32,410 nucleotides of DNA from Candidatus Methanovirga australis (lineage in GTDB: Archaea > Methanobacteriota > Methanobacteria > Methanobacteriales > Methanobacteriaceae). The notes below the pieces were generated by a model that did not search any database, had not been told where the DNA came from, and worked only from the letters and a program-made list of their open reading frames with translations. The DNA is taken from the NCBI GenBank assembly GCA_031272765.1, contig JAISTD010000096.1, forward strand, positions 1 through 32,410, read 5' to 3'. Shown here piece after piece: positions 1-10,406 of this stretch. The position numbers were made by a program, and so were the translations under genes. The stretch's first letter is position 1, and the number at the start of each line of letters is the position of its first letter.

Positions 1-2098
1 AAAATTAGTGGAAGATAAATTAACATGCTGAACCGTACTAAAAACAGCACTACTCTGATTAGCCCAATTACCAATAAAACTTGAATTCTTTATATCCAAA
101 ACAGGTGAAACAGTCTCTGAAGAATTTTGTGAACTTTCAAGTGAATCCCTACTTAAAATCCTTGAAAGATTATTTCTTGAAGAATTACCTCTAAAAGATA
201 ATGATGAAGACTTCTTAGACTCACTACTATTCACAGGTGATTCTAATGCCAACAAAGCCCCACCTTTATTTAAAGCCATATTATTAGAAAAATTACAATT
301 ATTAATATGAACGGCAGAATCAACAGTCAAAAGACCTCCACCATCACTATCATTACCCTTATTAAAACTAAGACCATCCAAATAAACATTAAGACCAGAA
401 TTAATAAACATTATCCGAGTCTTATACATAGCATCTAAAAACACTTTATCTTGTTTACTTTCCCATTTTTTAATAGTCACACTCTTATTGACAAAAATAG
501 TATCAGTAACATTAAAATCAGACATTAACACAACCGTTCCATGATCAGACACACTATTTAAAGCATGATTAATGCTTTGAACAGGACAACCTGGAGAATT
601 ACCTAAATTACTATCACTCCCATCCTTACTAACATAAATCTTATTAAAAAAATTTGATGAGGAATACATATAATCATCCACAAATATCGAAAAATCAGAA
701 GGAACATTGAAAATATGGCTTTTAGAACCATCAAAAACAAAATTTTCATTATTAAATTGAAGAAAACCATTAAATGAAGGTAAAATATCTACATTGGTAG
801 AACTATCATTCAACACCATATCATACTTTAATTGAGTAGAACCTTTATTTGCTAATTTTACTATATAATGATTATTAGGTAGTGATCCCCTTGAAATACC
901 TGCTTTTGATATGTCATTAGTACCCCACCAATTAAAATCATAATTCCCACTAAAATCATCATTATTAACATTCTTATCACGAGCACCATCAGTATAAGGG
1001 AAAGCAGAATTATCATAAATCCGATTATAATTCACATACCTTCCATTAGAAACACCACCTCCCCAATATGCCTTATTTTTTGTAATATTACAATGATTAA
1101 CAGTACCACCATAAACACCACCACCATCACCAAAGTCGCCACTAAATTTGTTATTCATAATATTACAACTAATCACCGAACCTACATCATTATAAATACC
1201 AGATCCTTTACCTTTATAGCCACTGACATCATTCTGAGATATTACAGTCAGTCACAACACCATTATTATAAACACCACCACCATATCTATCAGCCGTATT
1301 TGCCATGATCATACAGTTAGTCACAAACCCACCATTATTATAAACACCACCACCACTATTTTCCGCACGAACATACCAAGGACTACTAACTTCATTATTT
1401 TGAATAATACAGTCAATAATAGAACCACCATTATTATAAACACCAGCACCATCAGCTCTTTCAGCAACATTATTTCTAATAGTACAATTTATAATAGAAC
1501 CACCATCATTATAAACACCAGCACCATAAGCTTTTTTAGATGAAAAATCTGGCTTTTCAGCAACATTATTTTTAATAGTACAATTTATAATAGAACCACC
1601 ATCATTATAAACACCAGCACCAGCACCACCACTTAAATAACCTCCAATTACAGTTATTCCATTAATAACAGCATCAGAAGACAAAACAAATACAGATCCT
1701 TTTTTATTTCCATTAACAATAGGATTAGCACCAGCTTTAGCTTTTATAGTTACATTTTTATTAACTCTAATGTTCCATTCATTGTAAACCCTATCCTCTA
1801 ATTCAATAACATCACCAGGATTAGCATTATCAACCATTTCTTGAATAGTAGTTCCACTTGCAGCAATATTATTAACAGAAGAAGAATTATTTGCATTTGA
1901 AACATTACCCTCATCAAAAACTGAGGATAAAGATGAAACCATTGAAAACAAATCACCACTAAACCTTCCAACACTACTTAAATCATAAGCATCAATAGCA
2001 TTACAAGGCACCATACTTGAAAGCATAATCACAATTAAAAAAATACTTAAAAATCTCTTCATAAAACCCACATCACAAAATTTATTATCACATATCAA
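1..2098 (-). pseudogene. Adhesin-like protein with parallel beta-helix repeats, frameshifted near 1234; 3' end lies outside the window
   Basis: ORF 1229..2098 has a signal-peptide-like N-terminus and repeated GGGVYNNGG..I.NC.I..N rungs. After an in-frame TGA (1229-1231) the beta-helix reading continues in another frame (NDVSGYKGKGSGIYNDVGSVISCNIMNN...) and stays open to position 1. 1..~635 closely matches 29064..29704 of the other adhesin. Confidence 0.75.
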
Positions 2099-2225
2099 AA
2101 AAATGGAAAAACTAACACCATGAAACTCATTTCAAAATCATCGAACAAAAATCATATACAACCTATCAAAAATCACGAGCTTGTAAATTTTTGTGGAGTT
2201 TTTTCAATTTTAATGCTTATTTAAT

Positions 2226-2325
2226 TATAAAATTTTTTATTATAGTCCTTGATATTAATAATTTAATTAATAAATTTTTTATTATAGTCCTTGATATTAA
2301 TAATTTAATTAATAAATTTTTTATA
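2226..2325. repeat. Tandem repeat, period 42 bp, about 2.3 copies
   Basis: 'tatagtccttgatattaataatttaattaataaattttt' starts at 2241 and again at 2283. Confidence 0.85.
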
Positions 2326-2341
2326 TAATCTTCTGTTATTA

Positions 2342-2493
2342 AAAATATCATTTAAAGCCTGCCTTATTTCATTATTAAATAATTTAAAATTAACTATATC
2401 AATAAATACACTATTTAATTAAATAAAACTTAAAATAAAATAATATTATATTTATTTAAAAATTCCATTACTTAAAAAAATTATGTCAAGGAC
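2342..2493. repeat. Copy 1 of a ~152 bp nearly identical intergenic direct repeat
   Basis: Matches 2634..2785 (offset 292), including 'gccttatttcattattaaataatttaaaattaactatatcaataaatacactatttaattaaataaaacttaaaataaaataatattatatttatttaaaaa'. Confidence 0.9.
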
Positions 2494-2633
2494 TATATTG
2501 AAAATTTATTTTTCAATTTAGAAGAATTAATTCTTCGTTTTATAATTTAGAAAAACGAATATATAAAGACATCGATATTATATTCTATTGTTGAAAATTT
2601 ATTTTCAATTTAGAAGAATTTATTCTCTGTTTG

Positions 2634-2785
2634 AAAATATCATTTAAAACATGCCTTATTTCATTATTAAATAATTTAAAATTAACTATATCAATAAATA
2701 CACTATTTAATTAAATAAAACTTAAAATAAAATAATATTATATTTATTTAAAAAGTCCATTACTTAAAAAAATTATGTCAAGGAT
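2634..2785. repeat. Copy 2 of the ~152 bp intergenic direct repeat
   Basis: Same as 2342..2493 with a few substitutions. Confidence 0.9.
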
Positions 2786-2989
2786 TATTATAAAATTTTC
2801 AATGCTTAAAAAAAATAAGAAGATTAATTTGTTGAAAATTTAAATAAAAGGTGTGTGAATGTTTTTGAGTAATTGTAGAAAAAATAAATAGGAGAATATT
2901 TTAAAATAAGAAACTAAAATTTAGTAATTGAAAATAAATAAAAATATTTAAAATTTATAAATATGACATTCGAGTCTTAAATATTGGAA

Positions 2990-4459
2990 TTATCTTTTTT
3001 GTAAATTAACTCTTTCAGTCAATATACATCGTTTTCCTTGACTTCCACCGATTGGTGCTTTAGGAGTTCCCATTGAATTCATACATCTCGCCATAATAGC
3101 TGTTCCTAAAGCTAAACCATCAGAGACGAACACAACATCTTTGAATTTATCTTTAACAAGATCAAGAATTAATTCTGGCTTTTTACCTGTGATTCCTGCT
3201 CTTCCTGTGATTCCAAGTACAGAACCTTCAGATATTATATCTTCTTTAAATGCAACATCAAGAACTCTTTCCACTATTAAAGCTGTTACATGATCCATTG
3301 TAGCAAATAATGTAGGTAAACCTGATTCTTCATAAAGTTCTCCACCTAAGTCCATAAGATCTTGAAGTTTATCACCATTGAATCCAACATCACACCCTAT
3401 TAATGTTGTTCCTGCAGTTTCAGCTGCAATAGGATCTAAAGGAACAGTTCCAAATTTATTAACATCCATTGGAACTTTTTTAATATCTATTAACTTATGA
3501 ACCTTATCAGCATCTGATTTGGCCTTCTTCCAATTAGCTTTTTTAAGCATGTTTTTAGAATATAAATCTATCGCTGCTCCACCATCTTTATCAACTTTTC
3601 CTGAACCTTTAACAATTGAATCAGCTATTACTCCTGCTAAACCTAAGAAATTCCCAACTGTATTTGCATATGGTTCAGCATTGTTCACTACTCTTCCAGC
3701 TAATGTTGAACCAAAATCTATGGAAACACAAGGATTTCTGTAATCTACTTCAGTCCATTTTGCACCAAGTTTTATGCCTGCAGTTACAAGTTCACCTTCC
3801 ATTTCATTAGCAACAACTTCTTTTCCTTTTGGTGGTAGAACACTGACAACAGCACCATCAAACATGACCATATCCAATAAAGAATAATCTCTAATTCTTT
3901 TTGGTAATGAATTTGTAGACATTGCTGGAGCCATTTTACTTGGAGGAATGCCAGCATCTAAACATCCATTAGCTAAAGCAATTATCAGTTTTCCTACTTC
4001 TTCTGTAGTTTTAAATCCTGCTGTTACACCCGTTGACCTAACGACAAAATCTAAATTCTCATCAACATCAATATTAGCGGTTTTTAAACAGTGATTGATT
4101 GTATCTTTAACCATTTCAGATACTGACTCTTTTGTTAATTCAATACCCCAAACAGTTTTACCAAAAACTTCTTCTCCTTCTTTAGGTGGGCGTATATCCC
4201 TGGTCATTTTAACTGTTTTATTAATTATATAACTATGGCTCGTATTTAAGTTAGTTGCAATAATAATACATTTTGTAGTTGTGTTTCCAAGTTCAACTGA
4301 TGCTGAAATATAGTAAACATCAGGTTTCATTGCATAACCTGCTCCTACAGTTTTAGATGCAAACCCAGAGGTTAAAACATCTGAAATTTTCTTGTATTTG
4401 CTTTCTGCAATTATTGGTTTAGTTCCAAAAAATTTTTTAAGTAAAGACATTTTAATCAC
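2990..4459 (-). CDS. Methanogenesis marker protein 14
   Basis: 489-aa ORF with VYYISASVELGNTTTKCIIIATN, VRSTGVTAGF and GSVLGITGRAGITGKKPELIL, recognised as the marker 14 family. Start could be the internal Met at 4450. Confidence 0.8.
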   Translation of the reverse strand: MIKMSLLKKFFGTKPIIAESKYKKISDVLTSGFASKTVGAGYAMKPDVYYISASVELGNTTTKCIIIATNLNTSHSYIINKTVKMTRDIRPPKEGEEVFGKTVWGIELTKESVSEMVKDTINHCLKTANIDVDENLDFVVRSTGVTAGFKTTEEVGKLIIALANGCLDAGIPPSKMAPAMSTNSLPKRIRDYSLLDMVMFDGAVVSVLPPKGKEVVANEMEGELVTAGIKLGAKWTEVDYRNPCVSIDFGSTLAGRVVNNAEPYANTVGNFLGLAGVIADSIVKGSGKVDKDGGAAIDLYSKNMLKKANWKKAKSDADKVHKLIDIKKVPMDVNKFGTVPLDPIAAETAGTTLIGCDVGFNGDKLQDLMDLGGELYEESGLPTLFATMDHVTALIVERVLDVAFKEDIISEGSVLGITGRAGITGKKPELILDLVKDKFKDVVFVSDGLALGTAIMARCMNSMGTPKAPIGGSQGKRCILTERVNLQKR

Positions 4460-4799
4460 TATTTTTAATATTTACATTAGTTTACTTATCATTTACTATT
4501 TTTCAAGTTATATCTTCAAATTGTTAAATTTTTAATTTTAATAAGAAGTTGAAATTGATTATTTTAAAAAATTGAATAAAATATACATTTTATTATGCTG
4601 TAAGACAAAGTTTCCTACATTTTAATAACTTTTTCACTTAAAACTTTTTTATTTTATAATTTAGAAAAACAAAGTTTTTTTTTTCAATTTTTAGATAAAA
4701 TATTTTTACTTTTATATGCTTTAAAAGAATTTTTTGTAATTTATAATTTAAATTAAAATATCTTACTTATGATAAATTATATTATATTTCATTAATTAC

Positions 4800-5062
4800 A
4801 AAATATATTTTAAAAATCTTTAAATCTCTCCAACTGTTTCTGTATTGTTTGTATTATATAATATTTGTTAAACACTCACCAACTAAAACAGTGACGAGTT
4901 TACCCGTGTTTTCAAAAATTTCTTTAATAGATTTAGAAAAATTATAACTTAGAGGTAAGTTAGCATTTTAGTTTATATTAAACTTAATAATTAACTTTTC
5001 AAAATCAGATACATTAAGAGATAAATTGCTTTAGTATTCATTTTTCAAAAACTCTTTTTCAA
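4800..5062 (-). pseudogene. Possible decayed fragment of an AAA-ATPase-like gene
   Basis: Minus-strand translation with stops reads NVSDFEKLIIKFNIN*NANLPLSYNFSKSIKEIFENTGKLVTVLVGE, resembling the region up to the Walker-B-like VVLIDEYD of archaeal AAA-ATPase/DUF1703-type proteins. Weak, by eye only. Confidence 0.25.
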
Positions 5063-5154
5063 TAATATTAATTATATTTTTTTCTTTAAATACAATTTTT
5101 GATTTTTAGATAGTCTATTATAAATCTCTAAGAATCCATTAGACTAAATTAGTA

Positions 5155-6239
5155 TCAACTAAAAAATTGAGTATCATGAAATCCTAATGTTGGAATAATA
5201 GTAATTCTTACAACCGCATAAATTAAATAAATTAACAAAAATAATATACCCCAAGATCGTGTTAATTTAAGTCCATTGGATTTTATCAAGAGTAATACAA
5301 ATGCTATAATCCCTATCATTACTGGAAGATCAAATATAATGGATTCAAATTCAATTGGAACTTTAACAAATAATGCAGGTATTCCAATACCAACCAGTAT
5401 ATTAAACACACAACTTCCAAATACAGTTCCTAACGAAAAGTCATGTAGTCCTTTTATAGTGGAACTTAATGTTACAAACAATTCAGGAATAGTTGTAAAT
5501 AATGATAAGACAAAAAGTCCCATTATAATCTCTGGAATGTTGAAATATTCTCCAAAATTTTCAACAGACCAGACTAAAGCTTTGCAACCAATAGATAAAC
5601 CAATAATATATATTATTGGGAAGAAAAGATTTCTTAAATTTAATTTTTTAGAAACATTTTCATTATTAATATGAAGATTATTTGTTTTTAACTCTTCATC
5701 ATATTCAATTGGAGTTTTATTTTCACTTTTAATTAAATCATTGTTTGTTCTATTGGAATTTGGATTTTTTTCATTTTTAATTAAAATTTTTAAATAATAA
5801 ATATAAGTTAAAATCATTACAAAAGAAGCAATGAAAGAAATTGTCTTATCTGAAAAGAAATATCCATAAATTATAAAAACAAAGAATATTGAACCTGCAA
5901 TAAATGCCATAAAGCCATCTCTATTGACAGATATTTCATCTGATTTAATGAAACCAGCGATTAAGGATGTTAAACCAAGAATCCCAAGAACATTCCAAAT
6001 ATTTGCACCAACAACAATACCAACTCCTAACTCTGGTTCACCTTGTAAAGAAGCCACAAGTGCAGAACCAAATTCTGGTAAAGAAGTCCCTATAGCTGAT
6101 GCTGTAACACCCAATATAATTGGGATATGCCCATTATTTTTCCTATTGTAACAACATTATCTACAAATCTATCAGCTGATACTAAAATGATAACAATAGA
6201 CATGATAAATACAATGAACCATATTAATAAATCCAACAT
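5155..6239 (-). pseudogene. CaCA-type sodium/calcium antiporter with a one-base frameshift near 6118-6122
   Basis: ORF 5155..6114 matches the paralog at 6902..7987 (GVTASAIGTSLPEFGSAL..., ..TTIPELFVTLSSTIKGLHDFSLGTVFGSCVFNILVGIGIPAL). The missing N-terminus (MLDLLIWFIVFIMSIVIILVSADRFVDNVVTIGKIMGISQ) is present at 6120..6239 in another frame. Confidence 0.8.
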
Positions 6240-6300
6240 TTACATACCCCAACCTATGTCATCTAATTACTAACGTACTATATGTTTTTGTATTAATGAT

Positions 6301-6741
6301 TTAATCATCATTAACAGTTCTTACTAAAAATACATCACATGGAGCATGATGCACCACCTTTTCAGATACGCTACCTAAAAGATGCTTATCAACAATACTT
6401 TTCCCAGAACCTAAAATTATCATTTGAACTTTATTTTCCTTTGCAAAATTAACAATTACTTCATAAGGACTTCCTTTTTTTAAAATTTTTTTAAGAGATA
6501 TGTTTGGATTATTTTTTAAGTCCAACAATTCCTCAAACTTATCTAAAAAATATCCTCCCTTTAATTTAAGTTCTTCAATCATTTCCTCTTTCACAGCATT
6601 TGGAGTTAGAAAAGGAACAGAATCATCAACCACATATAATGCAATAATTTCAACATCTCTGTCATCAACAAACTTCAGAGTATGATCCATTAATTGATGA
6701 ATATATTTGCCCATTGTAGGAATCAAAATTTTATTATACAT
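6301..6741 (-). CDS. Universal stress protein UspA family
   Basis: MYNKILIPTMGKYIHQLMDHTLKFV...; C-terminal ATP-binding motif IILGSGKS..DKHLLGSVSEKVVHHAPCDVFLVR. Confidence 0.9.
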   Translation of the reverse strand: MYNKILIPTMGKYIHQLMDHTLKFVDDRDVEIIALYVVDDSVPFLTPNAVKEEMIEELKLKGGYFLDKFEELLDLKNNPNISLKKILKKGSPYEVIVNFAKENKVQMIILGSGKSIVDKHLLGSVSEKVVHHAPCDVFLVRTVNDD

Positions 6742-6901
6742 AATAACACCATTTTAATTATATGATAATTAGATAGTTAGAATTTAATATAATTTATATA
6801 TTAATTAAACATTATAAAACTAGTAAATATAAACACTCAATTTGAATTATTATCATATACTAATGAATTCAATGAAATTAAGTTAAATTATTAAAAAAAG
6901 A

Positions 6902-7987
6902 TTATAATCCTCCTAAAAAGAAAATTCTTATATAAGCATACACAACATACACTCCAATGAGAAACAAACCAGAAATTCTATTAAGTTTCATATTATTCCA
7001 TTTAAATAGAAGAATAGCCAAAGCTGTAATCAATATCATTACTGGAGTATCAAAATATAATGAAAGTGTTTCAACATTAATCTGACTAAAAAAAGATAGA
7101 AGACCGATCGGTATCAAAATATTAAAAGTAACACTACCAAATATTGTTCCTAAAGATAAATCATGAAGACCTTTCATAGCTGAAGACAATGTCACAACTA
7201 ACTCAGGTATGCTCGTACCTATAGATAATGTAAATAAAGCCATAATAGTCTCAGGAATACCGATAATATGAGACAAATGAGTTGCACTATCAATTAATAG
7301 ATCACAAGCAACACCTAATGCTAATACAGATACAATCACTAAAATAATATTCTTTGACTTAATTTTTTCTTTTTCAAGAGGATTATTATTGGTCAATGAT
7401 GAATCAAGAATAATGTCCTGTCTTTCACCTACTCTTTCAGTAGCCTCTTTTTTGAAACTATTTAAATCTTCTTTTTGATCTTTAAGTAAAATTTTAAAGT
7501 AATATAAATAAAATAATACCATCACTAATGATCCAAAAATAATAGGTATACTACAAGATATAACACCAATCACATTATTAGATAAAAGTGAGGGATTTGT
7601 GAATTTAACAGATAGTATCATGACGAATAATAACAGTATTCCTGTAACAACAGCTACCACACCATCACGATTCAAAGACTTCTTATCCGCCTTAACAAAG
7701 CCTGTTACTGCAGCAGTAATACCAAATATTCCAGCCACATTCCAGATATTAGATCCAACAACTATTCCAACACCCATATTAGAACTATGATTTAAAATCG
7801 CCAATAAAGCTGAACCGAACTCAGGTAAAGAAGTTCCAATTGCTGCAGCAGTGACCCCTAATAATATTTGGGATACTCCGAAAACAGCCCCAATTAAAGA
7901 AATATTTTCAATAAAAACATCTGCTGATTTAATAACAATTATTAAAGATATAATAAGAATTATCACATTGATTACAACATCCAACAA
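6902..7987 (-). CDS. CaCA-type sodium/calcium antiporter
   Basis: Duplicated alpha-repeat motifs AAIGTSLPEFGSALLA and GTSIPELVVTLSSAMKGLHDLSLGTIFGSVTFNIL; multiple TM segments. Confidence 0.9.
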   Translation of the reverse strand: MLDVVINVIILIISLIIVIKSADVFIENISLIGAVFGVSQILLGVTAAAIGTSLPEFGSALLAILNHSSNMGVGIVVGSNIWNVAGIFGITAAVTGFVKADKKSLNRDGVVAVVTGILLLFVMILSVKFTNPSLLSNNVIGVISCSIPIIFGSLVMVLFYLYYFKILLKDQKEDLNSFKKEATERVGERQDIILDSSLTNNNPLEKEKIKSKNIILVIVSVLALGVACDLLIDSATHLSHIIGIPETIMALFTLSIGTSIPELVVTLSSAMKGLHDLSLGTIFGSVTFNILIPIGLLSFFSQINVETLSLYFDTPVMILITALAILLFKWNNMKLNRISGLFLIGVYVVYAYIRIFFLGGL

Positions 7988-8159
7988 AAAAAAGAACTCC
8001 TTAAGTAATTATTAATTAATAGTGATATTATTAATAAAAAAATGAATATTTTTTAACAACTTATCCTATTTACAATTTCTTTATTAATATAGTTATTGGA
8101 ATTTATCAAAAAATATGATATCTAATCTATGAACTCATTGAAAGTAAAAATAAGAATAA

Positions 8160-8213
8160 AAAAAAACTAAAAATAAAAAAATGAGTTAGATGAAATAAAA
8201 ATTAACATCTAAC
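8160..8213 (-). terminator. Hairpin terminator downstream of mtrH
   Basis: Perfect 8-bp stem GTTAGATG (8185-8192)/CATCTAAC (8206-8213), followed on the minus strand by a T-rich run. Confidence 0.6.
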
Positions 8214-8253
8214 CCTATTAACCATCCAAACTTAATTGAAAAAAAATAGCTAT

Positions 8254-9186
8254 TTAAAGCATAACATTTATTGGATGATCTTCTACAGGTTCAGTACCTA
8301 TATCTTTAGCTGCTTCAGCTAAGAATATATCTGCCATAGCACAAGCAGGAAATGCAATTTTAGCATTTTCAATAGGACCAAAAAGTACGAAATCTCCGCC
8401 AGCCATCTGTTGAACAATGTTTGAACCAATATCACAAACAGGCCATGCCTCTTTGTTTTCCTTTTTGTAAGTTCTTAACCAATCCCATGCAGAAGGTACA
8501 TTGTGAATACCAGAACCAACTGGTAATCCCCATTTACTCTTAACTGCAAATGAAGTTCTAACAGCTACTCCTGCACCTTGACCAAGAGGGGTTACAGCAG
8601 TATCCATTAAAGGTTTGGTAATACCACAAGACTCAGCTAATGGAAGTAAACCTTGATCGATTGTTCCATCACCAGTTTCCCATATGCCAATTTTACCTTC
8701 AACAGTAGGATTCATTGGGTTAAAACCTAAAACAATAGATGCAGTTAATGCAGATTCTTTAACTGCTTCAATTTCATCTGCTTCTGCCGCCATGTTAATA
8801 GAGTTATAAATACCTCTTTCTTCCAAACCAGCTTCAGAAACATATTTAGCACCAGCAACTCTTGCAGCACCAGAAGTAGAATCTATAAGGAAAGGGGCAT
8901 CAGTGAAATCACCTACAAACTCCAAATATTTAACTAAAGCTTCTTCTGTTTGACCAAAAACTTGAACTAAACATGGATTTTTAGTCACATCAGACATTTC
9001 TTCCATTGCTTTTATTCTTGATTCCGCAGCATCTTTATCAAAAACACCTGCTTTTTCATCACTAATAATATTATGTCCACCATAAAAAATGGTTCCTGCT
9101 AAAACTGTTGGATATTCACCTGGCTGACCCCCAATTTTCACACCAGCAATATCTAAAATTTCTTGTTCTTTATCAAATCTAAACAT
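8254..9186 (-). CDS. mtrH: Tetrahydromethanopterin S-methyltransferase subunit H
   Basis: MFRFDKEQEILDIAGVKIGGQPGEYPTVLAGTIFYGGHNIISDEKAGVFDK; last gene of the mtr operon. Confidence 0.97.
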   Translation of the reverse strand: MFRFDKEQEILDIAGVKIGGQPGEYPTVLAGTIFYGGHNIISDEKAGVFDKDAAESRIKAMEEMSDVTKNPCLVQVFGQTEEALVKYLEFVGDFTDAPFLIDSTSGAARVAGAKYVSEAGLEERGIYNSINMAAEADEIEAVKESALTASIVLGFNPMNPTVEGKIGIWETGDGTIDQGLLPLAESCGITKPLMDTAVTPLGQGAGVAVRTSFAVKSKWGLPVGSGIHNVPSAWDWLRTYKKENKEAWPVCDIGSNIVQQMAGGDFVLFGPIENAKIAFPACAMADIFLAEAAKDIGTEPVEDHPINVML

Positions 9187-9211
9187 TTATAAAAACCTCC
9201 ACCTTAGAGCT

Positions 9212-9445
9212 TTAAGCCCCTCTAAAAAAGTATGTAAAGAAGTATTGTATTACAACTATTATTATTATGCCTATTAATATACCATATACTATACCAATGT
9301 CTCTACCCATTTGTTGACCTAATCTTTGATAATATTCACCAACAGCAAACTCAACATTTTCTTCAATCTCATCTAATTTTTCATTAGCTTTATTGAAATC
9401 ATCAGCAGAAACAAGTACCCTCGGCACTGTATTTTCATCAGACAT
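9212..9445 (-). CDS. mtrG: Tetrahydromethanopterin S-methyltransferase subunit G
   Basis: 77 aa, C-terminal TM helix, family sequence and position in the operon. Confidence 0.93.
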   Translation of the reverse strand: MSDENTVPRVLVSADDFNKANEKLDEIEENVEFAVGEYYQRLGQQMGRDIGIVYGILIGIIIIVVIQYFFTYFFRGA

Positions 9446-9460
9446 TTAATACACCTCTAA

Positions 9461-9667
9461 TTAACCGCCGCATAACTTGACTAATAATGGAATTACTAAA
9501 GCTAAAACAAAAGCAAAAATTACACCATATGTCATACCAGTTACACGTGTGCTGATCAAACCAGCAAATAATCTTCCATCTCTACCAATTAACTTGGATT
9601 TATAATTAGCATCTTCAGCAACACTTCTAATACCCTTTATATTAGGTTTATTTGAAAATTTAACCAT
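9461..9667 (-). CDS. mtrF: Tetrahydromethanopterin S-methyltransferase subunit F
   Basis: 68 aa: SNKPNIKGIRSVAEDANYKSKLIGRDGRLFAGLISTRVTGM; operon position. Confidence 0.94.
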   Translation of the reverse strand: MVKFSNKPNIKGIRSVAEDANYKSKLIGRDGRLFAGLISTRVTGMTYGVIFAFVLALVIPLLVKLCGG

Positions 9668-9680
9668 ATTACAAAGCCCC

Positions 9681-10406
9681 CTATATATACATAGCTATGC
9701 ATCCAAATATTATGGTAACAACAAGCCCAATCATTAAACCTTGGACTTTTCCAGCATAAATTCCAGAAAATGTTCTTTGAACAGCACCAACCAACTTAAT
9801 TTGAGTCTGAATATTTCTCATACGAGCTTCAATTAATGCTGTCTCAGCAGACACAGGTCTGACTTCTTCACCGTCATCATCATCATCTCCACCTTTATCA
9901 TCTACAGAAATAAGAAGAGCTTCTTCTTCAAAAGCACCTGGATCTTTTTCTATACATTCTTTTACTTTAGCTTCGATTTGACCAGCATCTTCCACATCAA
10001 CCAAGTTCACAATTTCGACTTGTTGCTGGAATCTTTCAATTCCTTCATCAGGTATGTTCTCAACATAAGGAATAGCACCAGTTGCACCAACAATACTTCT
10101 TTTTTCAGGATCTACACCATTTTGATGTAATGCTTCAATACTTTGACCTGTAATATGTCCTTGAACTTCAGACCCACATAATATTAAAAATCTGATATTG
10201 GGATTAGAAATAATATTTGCAACAACCTTTTCAACACCAAGATTTTCTGTTTTACAAGGTCCTGCAATAGAAGCACCTGCTGCAGCAGGAACATCTTCAT
10301 TGTGAGATGCAAGTGTTACAACAGCAACAGGACTTTCAGGGTTTCCTGCAATATAATCTCCATTTACAGGAGGCCAAGTATCTGTAGTAGCCTTTTTATC
10401 TACCAT
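9681..10406 (-). CDS. mtrA: Tetrahydromethanopterin S-methyltransferase subunit A (corrinoid subunit)
   Basis: [25 protein letters not shown]...[42 protein letters not shown]-terminal TM anchor. Confidence 0.97.
   Translation of the reverse strand: MVDKKATTDTWPPVNGDYIAGNPESPVAVVTLASHNEDVPAAAGASIAGPCKTENLGVEKVVANIISNPNIRFLILCGSEVQGHITGQSIEALHQNGVDPEKRSIVGATGAIPYVENIPDEGIERFQQQVEIVNLVDVEDAGQIEAKVKECIEKDPGAFEEEALLISVDDKGGDDDDDGEEVRPVSAETALIEARMRNIQTQIKLVGAVQRTFSGIYAGKVQGLMIGLVVTIIFGCIAMYI

Noticed and set aside
1093-1308. Plus-strand ORF of 71 aa rich in T/H/Y/I
   Set aside because: Antisense to the adhesin; composition follows from the repeated Asn/Gly codons read backwards.
3519-3810. Plus-strand ORFs 3519..3743 and 3616..3810
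   Set aside because: Fully antisense to the well-supported marker 14 gene; no protein-family signal.
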